Part shown: piece after piece, positions 1-8,390 of the stretch | Layout of the letters: each line of letters begins with the position of its first letter | Position numbering within the stretch: the stretch's first letter is position 1 | NCBI GenBank assembly: GCA_037045045.1 | Contig: JBAOHL010000005.1 | Coordinates: 682,001 to 746,000, forward strand | Source: Phosphoribacter sp037045045 | GTDB taxonomy: Bacteria; Actinomycetota; Actinomycetes; Actinomycetales; Dermatophilaceae | Direction of reading: 5' to 3' | Length of the DNA: 64,000 nucleotides | The notes under the pieces: generated by a model | What the model was told of the DNA's origin: nothing | Database searches by the model: none | Seen by the model: the letters and a program-made list of their open reading frames with translations, nothing else | Translations under genes and position numbers: made by a program

Positions 1-11
1 CGGTCAGATGG

Positions 12-959
12 TCAGCTCTCGGCGTCGCCGTCGGAGCCGTCGGCCCCCTCGCCCGCAAGCGGTTCGTCCGAGGTGGCTTCACCGGTGGCGCCGTCGAGTT
101 CGGCGAGCTTGCCCTGGAAGTACTTGCGCAACTCGGCCCGGTAGGTCCGTTCGTAGCCACGCAGGGCCTCGAGCTTGCCCTCCAGGGCGCGCTGCTCCTC
201 CAGCAGCGAGCCGAGGACCTGCTCCCTCTTGCTCTGTGCCTCTGCGACCATCCCGCTGGAACGCTCCCGCGCCTCGGCGAGCAGCTCGTCGTGGCGAGTC
301 TGCGCGGTGCCGACGAGCTCGTCGTGACGGGTCTGCGCCGAACCGACGAGCTCGTCGTGACGTGACTGACCGGTGGCGAGCAGGTCGTCGTGCCGGGCTT
401 GGGCCTCGGCGAGCAACTCGTCGTGGCGCGCCTGGCCCTTGGCCACATGCTCGTCGTGCACCCGTTGGGCCAGCTCGATGAGACCGGCGGCCCCCATCCC
501 GGCGACCCCCCCGACCACCGCAGGAGTCACCACCGAGGAGCCGCTGGCCTGGTCGGGCGCGCCTCCCACGGTTGCGGCGCCCTCGGCCGCCGCGGCCGCC
601 TCCTGTTGCGCCTGGGCGATCTGCGCGTTGACCTCGCCGAGCTGGTTCTGAGCCGACGCGATCTCGTTGCGCAATTCCTCCAAGCGAGCCTGGGCCTGCT
701 CGTGCTCCGCCGTGTCGACCGGCTCCGCCTGCCCCGAGACTGTCGCCGCCGCCGTGTCGGGGTCGGCGACCGGGGGTAGCCCGCGGCCGGCCCGGCAGTC
801 GTCGAGCTGGGTCTTGAAGTCGTCGCGCTGAGCGATGATCGAACGCAACTCGGCGACGATCTCGTCGAGGAAGTCGTCGACGTCCCGCTCGTCGTACCCC
901 TTGCGGAACTGGGTTGTCTGGAACTGCTTGTTGAGCACCTGCTCCGGCGTCAACGCCAT
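12..959 (-). CDS. divIVA: DivIVA/Wag31 polar growth scaffold with 11-residue repeats
   Basis: This is a DivIVA-family coiled-coil protein (Wag31 in mycobacteria) that marks negatively curved membrane at poles and septum and recruits wall synthesis. Residues 1-60 match the family N-terminal domain: MALTPEQVLNKQF, then the GYDERDVDDFLDEI segment. A linker rich in Ala, Gln and Glu follows, then a second coiled coil at about 165-290 and an acidic tail. At 315 residues it is somewhat long. The extra length comes partly from about six near-identical 11-residue units (RHDELLAEAQ type) at residues 167-231. It is the last gene of the dcw cluster here, downstream of yggT. Confidence 0.93.
   Translation of the reverse strand: MALTPEQVLNKQFQTTQFRKGYDERDVDDFLDEIVAELRSIIAQRDDFKTQLDDCRAGRGLPPVADPDTAAATVSGQAEPVDTAEHEQAQARLEELRNEIASAQNQLGEVNAQIAQAQQEAAAAAEGAATVGGAPDQASGSSVVTPAVVGGVAGMGAAGLIELAQRVHDEHVAKGQARHDELLAEAQARHDDLLATGQSRHDELVGSAQTRHDELVGTAQTRHDELLAEARERSSGMVAEAQSKREQVLGSLLEEQRALEGKLEALRGYERTYRAELRKYFQGKLAELDGATGEATSDEPLAGEGADGSDGDAES
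267..464 (-). repeat. 33-bp in-frame tandem repeats in divIVA
   Basis: About six consecutive 33-bp units encode 11-residue repeats of the form (A/S/T)RHDELL(A/V)xAQ within the second coiled coil. Eleven residues equal three hendecad turns, so changes in copy number would lengthen the coil without breaking its register. The units differ at several third codon positions, so the array is not brand new. Confidence 0.85.
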
Positions 960-1095
960 GGGTCACCTTCGATTCGACTGGTTCGCGTCCGGGACAACGC
1001 TACCGAATGCGGCCGGGCCTGGCCGAATCGCACACGTCCGGGCCTGGCCGCCGGCAGCCGACGGGGGGGCCGCTCGGCACGAGCGCGATGACTAC

Positions 1096-1377
1096 CTACC
1101 CCGGCACGAGCCCCATGAGCAGCGACGTGAGCAGGAACAGCGCCAGGAAGGCCAGGTCGATCCGGATCCCCCCCAACGTGAGGTTGGGGATGAGCCGCCG
1201 CAGCATCTTCAACGGCGGATCGGTCACCGTGTAGACGACCTCGGCCACCACGAGAACCACCCCGCGCGGTCGCCAGCCGCGCGCGAGAGCTTGGATCCAG
1301 TCGATGACGAGGCGCCCGATGAGTGCCACGAAGAAGAGGAACAGCAGCAGGGATACGACCTGCCAGACCGAACGCAT
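1096..1377 (-). CDS. YggT family membrane protein
   Basis: A 93-residue integral membrane protein of the YggT family (Ycf19 relatives). Two hydrophobic segments are visible, at about residues 4-28 and 70-92. Between them is the family-type stretch with TDPPLKMLRRLIPNL, where a DP-P turn precedes an amphipathic helix. It lies between sepF and divIVA, the standard actinobacterial order. The biochemical role is not established; membrane organisation linked to division is inferred from location. Confidence 0.85.
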   Translation of the reverse strand: MRSVWQVVSLLLFLFFVALIGRLVIDWIQALARGWRPRGVVLVVAEVVYTVTDPPLKMLRRLIPNLTLGGIRIDLAFLALFLLTSLLMGLVPG

Positions 1378-1422
1378 GGGGTCAGTGTCGCCGACGAAGG
1401 TGTGTGCAGCGCGCCGCCAGGC

Positions 1423-1878
1423 TCAGCTCTGGTTGAACGGCGCCCGGGCCCGCACCGGCGCCGACTCCTCGGCCGAGACTTCGACATGCTCCGGCGAGAG
1501 CAAGAAAACCTTGGCGGTGACCCGCTCGATGGTGCCGTGCAGGCCGAAGACGAGGCCTGCGGCGAAGTCGACGAGGCGCTTGGCGTCGGCGTCGTCCATG
1601 TCCGTGAGGTTCATGATGACCGGGGTGCCGTCGCGGTAGGACTCGCCGATGCTCTTGGCCTCGTTGTAGGTGCGCGGGTGGATCGTCGTGATCCGGTTGA
1701 GCACGCCGATCTCGTGGTCGCGCACCACCCGGGCCACCGGCGTGTGACGGGTGGGCAGCTGGGTGACTGCGGCGCCGTCGTCTCGGCGGTCGTCCTCGTA
1801 GCCCTCGTCGTAGCGGCCGTAGGCGTCGTCCTCGGCCAACCCGAGATACACCATCGTCCTGCGCAGTGCCCCAGCCAT
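1423..1878 (-). CDS. sepF: SepF, FtsZ membrane anchor
   Basis: SepF polymerises and tethers FtsZ filaments to the membrane; actinobacteria lack FtsA and depend on it. The 151-residue protein starts with MAGALRRTMVYLGL, the amphipathic membrane-targeting helix. An acidic Asp/Tyr-rich linker follows, then the globular FtsZ-binding domain at about 60-135 with SIGESYRDGTPVIMNL and the DFAAGLVFGLHG glycine-rich segment. The start is ATG. It lies 71 bp downstream of yggS. Confidence 0.95.
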   Translation of the reverse strand: MAGALRRTMVYLGLAEDDAYGRYDEGYEDDRRDDGAAVTQLPTRHTPVARVVRDHEIGVLNRITTIHPRTYNEAKSIGESYRDGTPVIMNLTDMDDADAKRLVDFAAGLVFGLHGTIERVTAKVFLLSPEHVEVSAEESAPVRARAPFNQS

Positions 1879-1949
1879 GGTGTGGATCTCCTCGTCCTGT
1901 CGCGGGTGGTGCGCCGGTCACGGCAGCGGCCGGCCCCGGTGCCTCGACG

Positions 1950-2699
1950 TTATCGAAGCGGCGGACGGGAACCGAGGATTGCCGTGCCGACACGCAGGTG
2001 TGTCGCACCGTGGCGCACGGCTGCTTCGAGGTCGCCGCTCATGCCCGCCGAGAGCCACGTCGCGCCCGGGTGCTCGCCTCGTATGCCGTCGGCGAGCGTC
2101 GCCAGCAGCGCGAAGGCCTCGTCCGGGTCCCCGTCGAGCGGGGCGACCCCCATGAGTCCGCGCACCCGCAGGTGCGCACACCCGGCAACCTCCTCGGCGA
2201 GCGATCGGAGCTGCGCCGGGGCGACGCCCCCGCGATGCACCTCGGGGCGGGCGGAGTGGGGGGCCGGCGGCATACCGCCGGTGTCGAGGTTGACCTGGAG
2301 CAGCACCTCCAACCGACGCCCCGCGGCCGCGGCGCCCCGGTCGAGCGCGCGAGCGAGCTTCGGGCGGTCGAGGGTCTGCACGACGTCGGCGTAGCCGGCC
2401 ACCGACCGGGCCTTGTTGGACTGCAACTGCCCGATGAAGTGCAGGGTGATCCCCGGGGTATCCGCTCGCACCTCGGCGTACTTCGGCCCGGCCTCCTGGT
2501 CGCGGTTCTCGCCCATGTCGGTGACGCCGAGGGCCGCCAGCAGCCGCACGTCCGACGCCGGGAAGAACTTCGTCACCGCGACGACGGTGACCTCCTCGGG
2601 ATCCCGGCCGACGGCACGGCAGGCGCGCGCCACCCGATCGCGGACCGCATCAAGGGCGGCGCCGAGAGTCGCTCGACGGTCCACGGCTGACTCGTTCAC
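1950..2699 (-). CDS. yggS: YggS/PLPBP pyridoxal phosphate homeostasis protein
   Basis: A 249-residue PLP-binding protein with the alanine racemase-type TIM barrel fold but no known enzyme activity; it buffers cellular PLP. Signatures include VVAVTKFFPASDVRLL with the PLP lysine, GENRDQEA, and the LHFIGQLQSNKAR segment. The start is GTG, overlapping the pgeF stop by 4 bp (GTGA), which indicates translational coupling. It sits between ftsZ and sepF, as in many Gram-positive bacteria. Confidence 0.93.
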   Translation of the reverse strand: MNESAVDRRATLGAALDAVRDRVARACRAVGRDPEEVTVVAVTKFFPASDVRLLAALGVTDMGENRDQEAGPKYAEVRADTPGITLHFIGQLQSNKARSVAGYADVVQTLDRPKLARALDRGAAAAGRRLEVLLQVNLDTGGMPPAPHSARPEVHRGGVAPAQLRSLAEEVAGCAHLRVRGLMGVAPLDGDPDEAFALLATLADGIRGEHPGATWLSAGMSGDLEAAVRHGATHLRVGTAILGSRPPLR

Positions 2700-3418
2700 C
2701 GCTCGCGCCTGACGATGACCCCGGCGAACCGCCCCGTCTGGCGGTGTTCGCGATACGAGTACAACTCGGGGCGCTCACGAGTGCACCCGGGCAACCACGT
2801 CACGGCGACGTCGCGTTCGCGCAATTGTTCGACGACCCCGGCGGCCACGTCGATCGCCGGCGTGCCCTGCCAGGACACCCCGGCGCTGACCGGCGCCACG
2901 GCGGCGGCTTCCTCGCGCATGGCCAGCGGCACCTCGTAACACCTCGGACAGACCGAGGGCCCGACGACCGCGTCGATGGTGCGGGCCCCCAGGCCGCGCA
3001 TCGTCGTCACGACGCGCCCGACGATGTCGGCGACCATGCCCGGCCGTCCCGCGTGCACCGCGGCGACGACCCCCGCTTGCGGGTCGGCCAACAGCACCGG
3101 GACGCAGTCCGCGACGAGGACGACGAGCGCGAGGCCACTTGCCCTGGTCACGACGGCGTCGGCCGGCGGCGCCGGTGCCGACCACGGCCGCTCGATCACG
3201 ACGACTCGGTCGCCATGGACCTGGTTCATGAACACCAGCCGCTCCCGCGGCACCTTGACGGCAAGGGCCAGCGCCTGACGGTTGGCCTCCACGGCGTCCG
3301 GATCGTCGCCGACGTGGGCCGCGAGGTTGAACTCCTCGTACCCCCCCAGGCTCACGCCGCCCCAGCGGTCGGTCACTGCACGGTCGACGAGACGGCCACT
3401 GTCGTGCCAGAAGAACAC
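2696..3418 (-). CDS. pgeF: PgeF/YfiH multicopper-type oxidoreductase (laccase domain)
   Basis: A 240-residue protein of the YfiH (DUF152) family, annotated as polyphenol oxidase, peptidoglycan editing factor or purine nucleoside phosphorylase. Conserved metal-site segments are visible: NQVHGDRV, the VADCVPVLL cysteine segment, AAVHAGRPGM and VGPSVCPRCYEV. The VHAG(R/W) motif and the cysteines fit the zinc or copper site of the family. The start is GTG, 72 bp after the ftsZ stop. The substrate is uncertain: nucleoside phosphorolysis and peptidoglycan editing have both been reported for homologues. Confidence 0.88.
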   Translation of the reverse strand: MFFWHDSGRLVDRAVTDRWGGVSLGGYEEFNLAAHVGDDPDAVEANRQALALAVKVPRERLVFMNQVHGDRVVVIERPWSAPAPPADAVVTRASGLALVVLVADCVPVLLADPQAGVVAAVHAGRPGMVADIVGRVVTTMRGLGARTIDAVVGPSVCPRCYEVPLAMREEAAAVAPVSAGVSWQGTPAIDVAAGVVEQLRERDVAVTWLPGCTRERPELYSYREHRQTGRFAGVIVRRER

Positions 3419-3462
3419 GGCGCAACGCTACGCTGCCGGCCGCCGGCCGAGCAGGGCCCCCG

Positions 3463-3516
3463 GTTACTTGAGAAAGTCGGGGACGTCCAGTTACTTGAGA
3501 AAGTCGGGGACGTCCA
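3463..3516 (-). repeat. 27-bp tandem duplication of the ftsZ 3' end with stop codon
   Basis: Two perfect 27-bp copies abut (3463-3489 and 3490-3516). Each encodes LDVPDFLK followed by TAA. The upstream copy is the real FtsZ C-terminal peptide and stop; the second is in the same frame after the stop. Read-through would give a protein with two C-terminal peptides. Confidence 0.95.
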
Positions 3517-4666
3517 ACTCGTCGCCGTCGTCGAACGTCACGGTTTTCGGTGGGCTCTGGGCGGGCGCAGCGTCGCCGCCGCTGTCCCGGGCCGGGGCCG
3601 GCGCGTCGGAGCCACCCGACGTCGCCTCGTCCTTGGTCGGCAGCGGACGCTCGACGCGCGCGGCGCCTCCCGCCTGGACCGTGCCGAGAGCGCGGGCATC
3701 CGGGCGCGGCTGCGGGTTGCCGCCGTCGAACCCGGCGGCGATGACGGTGACCCGCACTTCGTCGCCGAGGGCGTCGTCGATGACAGTGCCGAAGATGATG
3801 TTCGCCTCGGGGTGGGCCGCCTCCTGAACCAGGCGGGCGGCCTCGTTGATCTCGAACAGGCCGAGGTCGCTACCGCCGGAGACCGACAGCAACACGCCGT
3901 GGGCCCCGTCGATGCTGGCCTCGAGCAATGGGCTGGAGATCGCGAGTTCGGCGGCTTGCACGGCGCGGTCCTCGCCCCGGGCCGAGCCGATGCCCATGAG
4001 CGCAGATCCGGCGCCTTGCATGACCGACTTGACGTCGGCGAAGTCGAGGTTGATCAGACCCGGCGTCGTGATGAGGTCGGTGATGCCCTGAACACCGGAG
4101 AGCAGGACCTGGTCGGCGCTGCGGAACGCGTCCATCATCGAAACGTTGCGGTCGCTGATCGACAGCAGCCGGTCGTTGGGGATGACGATGAGGGTGTCGA
4201 CGTCTTCGCGCAAGGTGGCGATCCCGGACTCGGCCTGGTTGGCCCGCCGGCGCCCCTCGAAGGTGAACGGTCGGGTGACCACGCCGATGGTCAGCGCACC
4301 CAGGCCCTTGGCGATCCGCGCCACGACCGGCGCGCCACCGGTGCCCGTGCCGCCACCCTCACCCGCCGTAACGAAGACCATGTCGGCGCCCTTGAGCACC
4401 TCCTCGATCTCCTCCGAGTGGTCGTCCGCGGCCTTGCGGCCGACCTCGGGGTCCGCGCCGGCGCCGAGCCCACGGGTCAGGTCACGACCCACGTCGAGTT
4501 TCACGTCGGCGTCGCTCATCAGCAGCGCCTGAGCATCGGTGTTGATGGCGATGAACTCCACGCCCTTGAGCCCGACCTCGATCATCCGGTTGATGGCGTT
4601 GACGCCACCACCGCCGATGCCGACGACCTTGATGACGGCGAGGTAGTTCTGCGGTGTCGCAACCAC
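3491..4666 (-). CDS. ftsZ: FtsZ cell division GTPase
   Basis: The tubulin-like GTPase that forms the division ring. The reading frame is open back to 4942, but I choose the GTG at 4666 (MVATPQNYLAVIKVVGIGGGG). That is where homologues start, and AGGAAAGG lies just upstream. This gives 391 residues. The GGGTGTG nucleotide loop is at residues 104-110, and the T7-type INLDFADV segment is present. After a Pro/Ala/Asp-rich linker the protein ends in DVPDFLK, the conserved peptide that contacts SepF. The coding region for this peptide is tandemly duplicated after the stop. Confidence 0.97.
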   Translation of the reverse strand: MVATPQNYLAVIKVVGIGGGGVNAINRMIEVGLKGVEFIAINTDAQALLMSDADVKLDVGRDLTRGLGAGADPEVGRKAADDHSEEIEEVLKGADMVFVTAGEGGGTGTGGAPVVARIAKGLGALTIGVVTRPFTFEGRRRANQAESGIATLREDVDTLIVIPNDRLLSISDRNVSMMDAFRSADQVLLSGVQGITDLITTPGLINLDFADVKSVMQGAGSALMGIGSARGEDRAVQAAELAISSPLLEASIDGAHGVLLSVSGGSDLGLFEINEAARLVQEAAHPEANIIFGTVIDDALGDEVRVTVIAAGFDGGNPQPRPDARALGTVQAGGAARVERPLPTKDEATSGGSDAPAPARDSGGDAAPAQSPPKTVTFDDGDELDVPDFLK

Positions 4667-5053
4667 GCTGGTGGCCTTTCCTGGGTAATCCTGGGTATTT
4701 CGGTCGTGCGGCGGTGCTCTGGGACGGGTCGCTGGGCGAGACGAGCGTACGCGGACCCGCAGGTCCGAGCCGACGCCGGTCCACCGGGCCGACGTACCCA
4801 CCCCGACCGCGTCCCCGACGGTGACCAAACTCTCAATGTCAACCCGAAGGTTAGACTTCGTTGTCGTGTCCGTCCGGGATGACCGTATGGCGATGCGCGC
4901 GGCGAGGCAACCTCTCGGCCGGCGTGTTTCGACCTCGACCACATGTGGGAGGTAACCGCGGGGGCACGAGGGGCTGCTGGGCCAGTTGATCCGAGAGTGA
5001 CAGCCTTATCCCCCGGGCTTCATTCACTCATCGCAATCGCGGGTCGGCGGACT
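4667..5053 (-). promoter_or_regulatory. ftsZ upstream region (387 bp, no gene)
   Basis: The longest gap inside the dcw cluster. It holds no convincing gene although the ftsZ frame stays open through much of it. On the minus strand, around 4837-4855, is TCTAACC-TTCG-GGTTGACA. This contains an AACC/GGTT mini-hairpin with a TTCG loop, a TAACCT -10-like element and a TTGACA -35-like element. A dedicated ftsZ promoter is expected here as in other actinobacteria, but I cannot fix the start site. Confidence 0.4.
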
Positions 5054-5818
5054 TCAACGGGTCACCGGGAAGTCGGGGACGCTGACGTCGATGACGGCCG
5101 GCGACGTCTTCATTAGCGCGTTGATGACGGCGACCTTGCGTTCGGCCCGCCCCGCCAGACCCCAGATCACCCGAACCGGGCCCAGGGTGAAGGTGACCTG
5201 ATCGTCGGGCGCCACCCGGATGTCGCCGACCTGGGCACGTTGCCCCTCCGAGAAGGCGGCAAGCATCTCGACGACGGCGCGCAGGCCCGCCGCCGTCGCG
5301 GAGCCGCTGCCGGCGTCCACGACGGGCAAGCCCGCGGGCGCTTCGGTGACCTCGCGGAAGCTCGTCCCCTGGTCGTCGACGAGGTGCAGCGCCCCGGGTT
5401 GAGCCTTGAGCGCGAGGACGGGCACCCGAGCCTGGACCTCGACGACGACGGTATGCGGCCACCCTCGCGAAACCGAGACCTGACGGACGAACGGCACCTG
5501 CTCGACTCGCCGGCCGATCGTCGCGGTGTCGACCCGGGCCAACGGCATCCCGGTCGGCACGGCCGCCGCTGCCAGTACGGTGTCGGTATCGGCCTCGCCC
5601 AGTCCCTCCACTCGGGTCTGCTGCACCTCGAGCACGGAGCTGAACCCGAAGAGCCACACCGTAGCCCCCACCACGGCCAGCAACGCGGCCACGAACAGCG
5701 TCACGGCCAGCCGCCGCCGTCGGACCCGTCCGGCTCGGCGCTCGAGACGTACTTGAGGCGAGGCCGCTCCCCCGCGCACCCGGGTGCGCAGCGCCGGGAG
5801 GCCCCTTCGGCGCGTCAC
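5054..5818 (-). CDS. ftsQ: FtsQ divisome protein
   Basis: A 254-residue bitopic membrane protein of the FtsQBL complex. A short, very basic cytoplasmic N-terminus is followed by one membrane segment at about residues 38-60 (LAVTLFVAALLAVVGATVWLFGF). Next come a POTRA domain (VEGLGEADTDTVL through VSRGWPHTVVVEVQARVP) and the FtsQ beta domain. Its GTG start overlaps the murC stop (GTGA). Confidence 0.93.
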   Translation of the reverse strand: MTRRRGLPALRTRVRGGAASPQVRLERRAGRVRRRRLAVTLFVAALLAVVGATVWLFGFSSVLEVQQTRVEGLGEADTDTVLAAAAVPTGMPLARVDTATIGRRVEQVPFVRQVSVSRGWPHTVVVEVQARVPVLALKAQPGALHLVDDQGTSFREVTEAPAGLPVVDAGSGSATAAGLRAVVEMLAAFSEGQRAQVGDIRVAPDDQVTFTLGPVRVIWGLAGRAERKVAVINALMKTSPAVIDVSVPDFPVTR

Positions 5819-7254
5819 GGCGTGACCGTCCGCTCGTCGAGTCGTCGCACCAACTCAGGTCCGACGGTGGTCACGTCGCCCGCCCCCACCGTCAGCACGA
5901 AGTCCCCAGGCCGCAGCACCCCGACGAGCATGTCGAGGACCTGTGCACCCCCGGCCGCCGTGCGCACGTCGACGCCGGACCGGGCCGCTCGGGTCGCCCT
6001 GACGACGAGCCCGCTGTCGACACCGGGGATCGGATCCTCCCGCGCGGCATACACGTCCATGACGACGAGGAGGTCGGCCGGGCTGAGCGCCTGGCCGAAG
6101 TCGGCCGCGAAATCGCGGGTGCGGCTGTACAGGTGCGGCTGGAAGACCACGACGAGCCGACCGGTCCCGGCCAGCCGGCGGCCGGTCGACACGACGGCAT
6201 CGACCTTGGCCGGGTTGTGGGCGTAGTCGTCGACGACCTCGATCCCACCGACCCGACCGATCGACTCGAACCTCCGACGAGTTCCCGCGAACCCCGCCAG
6301 GCCGGCGAGGACCCCCTCGGGCGACGCCCCGACGCCGGCGGTCGCGGCGAGAAAGACGGCCGTCGCGTTGAGGACGTTGTAGTCGCCGGGGACGTCGAGC
6401 GCCAGCGGGATCCGGCGGGCAGCCCACTCGACGACCGCGCGAGATCGCACCCCGTCGAGCACGACGTCGACCACCCGGGCGTCGGCGTCCGGCGAGGTGC
6501 CGTAGCCCACCACCCGAAGGCCGCTCGATCGAGCCCACTCGCCGAGGGCGCGGGCACCCGGATCGTCGACGCAGACGACGAGCAGCCCGTCGGGTCGGAT
6601 CGTGCCCACGAACGCGCGGTAGGCCTGCTGCACGGCCTCGAACGTCCCGAAGAAGTCGAGATGGTCCGGCTGCACGCTGGTCACGACGGCGACCATCGGG
6701 TGGTAGACGACGAACGAGCCGTCGCTCTCGTCGGCCTCGACGACGAACAGGTCCCCGGAACCGACGTGGGCGTTGGTCGAGGTGGCGAGGAGTTCGCCGC
6801 CGATGGCGTAGGACGGGTCCAGCCCGGCCGCGATGAGGGCCTCAGCCATCATCGAAGTCGTCGTCGTCTTGCCGTTGGCGCCGGCGATCGCCACCCGGCG
6901 TGGCCCCATCGTCGCGGCCAGTGCCTGAGCTCGGTGCAGCACCCGCAGACCTCGCCGCCGGGCCTCGGCCAACTCGACGTTGCTCTCGCGGACCGCAGTG
7001 GACACCACGACGGTGCGGGCCGACCCCAGGTATGCCGCGTCGTGGCCGACGTGGACAGTGACCCCTTCCGCGGCAAGGGCCGAGAGCAGGGGCGAGTCCA
7101 CCGCGTCGGAGCCGCTCACCGGGACGCCGCGAGCCAGCAGCAGGCGCGCGAGCGCCGACATCCCGATGCCGCCGACGGCGACCAGGTGGACCGGACCGAG
7201 CTCGGCCAGCTCGGGCACGTCGGCGGTGAAGTCGAAGCGGGTCGGCGTGCTCAT
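5815..7254 (-). CDS. murC: UDP-N-acetylmuramate--L-alanine ligase
   Basis: The cytoplasmic Mur ligase that adds L-Ala to UDP-MurNAc using ATP. The 479-residue protein shows the N-terminal Rossmann motif VGGIGMSALARLLL, the ATP P-loop AGANGKTTTTSMM near residue 120, the central EADESDGSF carbamate/metal region and the DDYAHNP segment typical of MurC. ATG start overlaps the murG stop (ATGA), and its own stop overlaps the ftsQ start. Confidence 0.96.
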   Translation of the reverse strand: MSTPTRFDFTADVPELAELGPVHLVAVGGIGMSALARLLLARGVPVSGSDAVDSPLLSALAAEGVTVHVGHDAAYLGSARTVVVSTAVRESNVELAEARRRGLRVLHRAQALAATMGPRRVAIAGANGKTTTTSMMAEALIAAGLDPSYAIGGELLATSTNAHVGSGDLFVVEADESDGSFVVYHPMVAVVTSVQPDHLDFFGTFEAVQQAYRAFVGTIRPDGLLVVCVDDPGARALGEWARSSGLRVVGYGTSPDADARVVDVVLDGVRSRAVVEWAARRIPLALDVPGDYNVLNATAVFLAATAGVGASPEGVLAGLAGFAGTRRRFESIGRVGGIEVVDDYAHNPAKVDAVVSTGRRLAGTGRLVVVFQPHLYSRTRDFAADFGQALSPADLLVVMDVYAAREDPIPGVDSGLVVRATRAARSGVDVRTAAGGAQVLDMLVGVLRPGDFVLTVGAGDVTTVGPELVRRLDERTVTP

Positions 7255-8375
7255 CGCGCCCGACCAGGGCGCGAGGCCTCACCGGCCGCCGCCTCGACGA
7301 GCCGGACCATCTCCTCGTCCGCGTCGCGGCGGCCCACCGACCCCGCGGCAAGGCCCATCCTGGCCAACGTCGGGGCGTCCTGCATCAGCGGCACGAGCAC
7401 GGCGTCGATCCAGTCCGAGGTGAGGTCGGCGTTGTCGAGCAGTCGCCCGCCCCCCGCGGCAACGACCTCGGCGGCGTTGAACCGCTGTTCACCGTTGCCC
7501 ACCGGTAGCGGCACGTAGATCGCCGGCAACCCGACCGCGGTGAGCTCGCACACCGTGCTCGCCCCCGAGCGGCACAGCACGAGGTCCGCGACCGCGTAGG
7601 CCAGGTCCATGCGCTCGACGTAGGGCACGACGACGTACGGCGCGCCGCCCGGCTCGCGCTCGGGCTCGAACTCCTTGCCCTGCCCGGTCACGTGGAGCAC
7701 TTGGATGCCGTGGGCGGACAGCGCGCGCGATCGCCTGGCGAGGGCCTCGTTGATCCGTTGGGCGCCCAGCGAGCCACCCGTGACCAGCAGGGTCGGGCGG
7801 TCGTCGTCGAGCCCGAATGCGGTCAAGGCCTGATCGCGCACGGCCGCCCGGTCCAGCGTGGTGACGAGCCGGCGCAAGGGCATACCGATCTGCTGGGCTC
7901 CGGGCAACGGCGTGCCGGCGAAGGTCGTGGCGACGGAGCGGGCCAGCCGAGCTCCCAGGCGGTTGGCCAGTCCGGGTCGGGCGTTCTGCTCGTGCAGGAC
8001 GATCGGCAGCCGCCGCCGTCGGGCCGCCAGGTAGGCCGGCGTCGACACGTAGCCGCCGAAGCCGACGACGACCTGCGCGCCGGTGTCGTCCATGGCCTGA
8101 CCCGCGGCCTCGACGGCCGACCGCAGCGCTGCGGGCAGACGGACCAAGGCACCGCCGAGGCGGCGGGGCATGGGCACCCGGGGCACGATGCGCAGGTCGT
8201 ACCCGCGCTCGGGGACCAGCCGGGATTCCAGACCCTCGACGGTGCCCAGGACGGTGAGCCGCAGGCCGGGATGCCGGCGCGCCAGGGCGTCGGCGACGGC
8301 GAGCAGCGGCGAGACGTGGCCGGCGGTGCCGCCGCCGGCGAGCAGCACGGACGAGAGCGCGGGAGTGTCGGACAT
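7251..8375 (-). CDS. murG: MurG, lipid II-forming N-acetylglucosaminyltransferase
   Basis: A GT28 glycosyltransferase of the inner membrane face that converts lipid I to lipid II with UDP-GlcNAc. The 374-residue protein has the N-terminal glycine loop LLAGGGTAGHVSPLLAVADAL, a second G loop VTGGSLGAQRINEAL, and the donor-binding segment CRSGASTVCELTAVGLPAIYVPLP. It lies 15 bp after ftsW and overlaps murC by 4 bp. Confidence 0.96.
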   Translation of the reverse strand: MSDTPALSSVLLAGGGTAGHVSPLLAVADALARRHPGLRLTVLGTVEGLESRLVPERGYDLRIVPRVPMPRRLGGALVRLPAALRSAVEAAGQAMDDTGAQVVVGFGGYVSTPAYLAARRRRLPIVLHEQNARPGLANRLGARLARSVATTFAGTPLPGAQQIGMPLRRLVTTLDRAAVRDQALTAFGLDDDRPTLLVTGGSLGAQRINEALARRSRALSAHGIQVLHVTGQGKEFEPEREPGGAPYVVVPYVERMDLAYAVADLVLCRSGASTVCELTAVGLPAIYVPLPVGNGEQRFNAAEVVAAGGGRLLDNADLTSDWIDAVLVPLMQDAPTLARMGLAAGSVGRRDADEEMVRLVEAAAGEASRPGRAR

Positions 8376-8390
8376 GGCAGGGCGGGGGGC

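Noticed and set aside
4667..4942. Upstream extension of ftsZ by 92 codons
   Set aside because: The added sequence is Arg-rich and unlike FtsZ; GTG 4666 has a good ribosome site and matches the family start.
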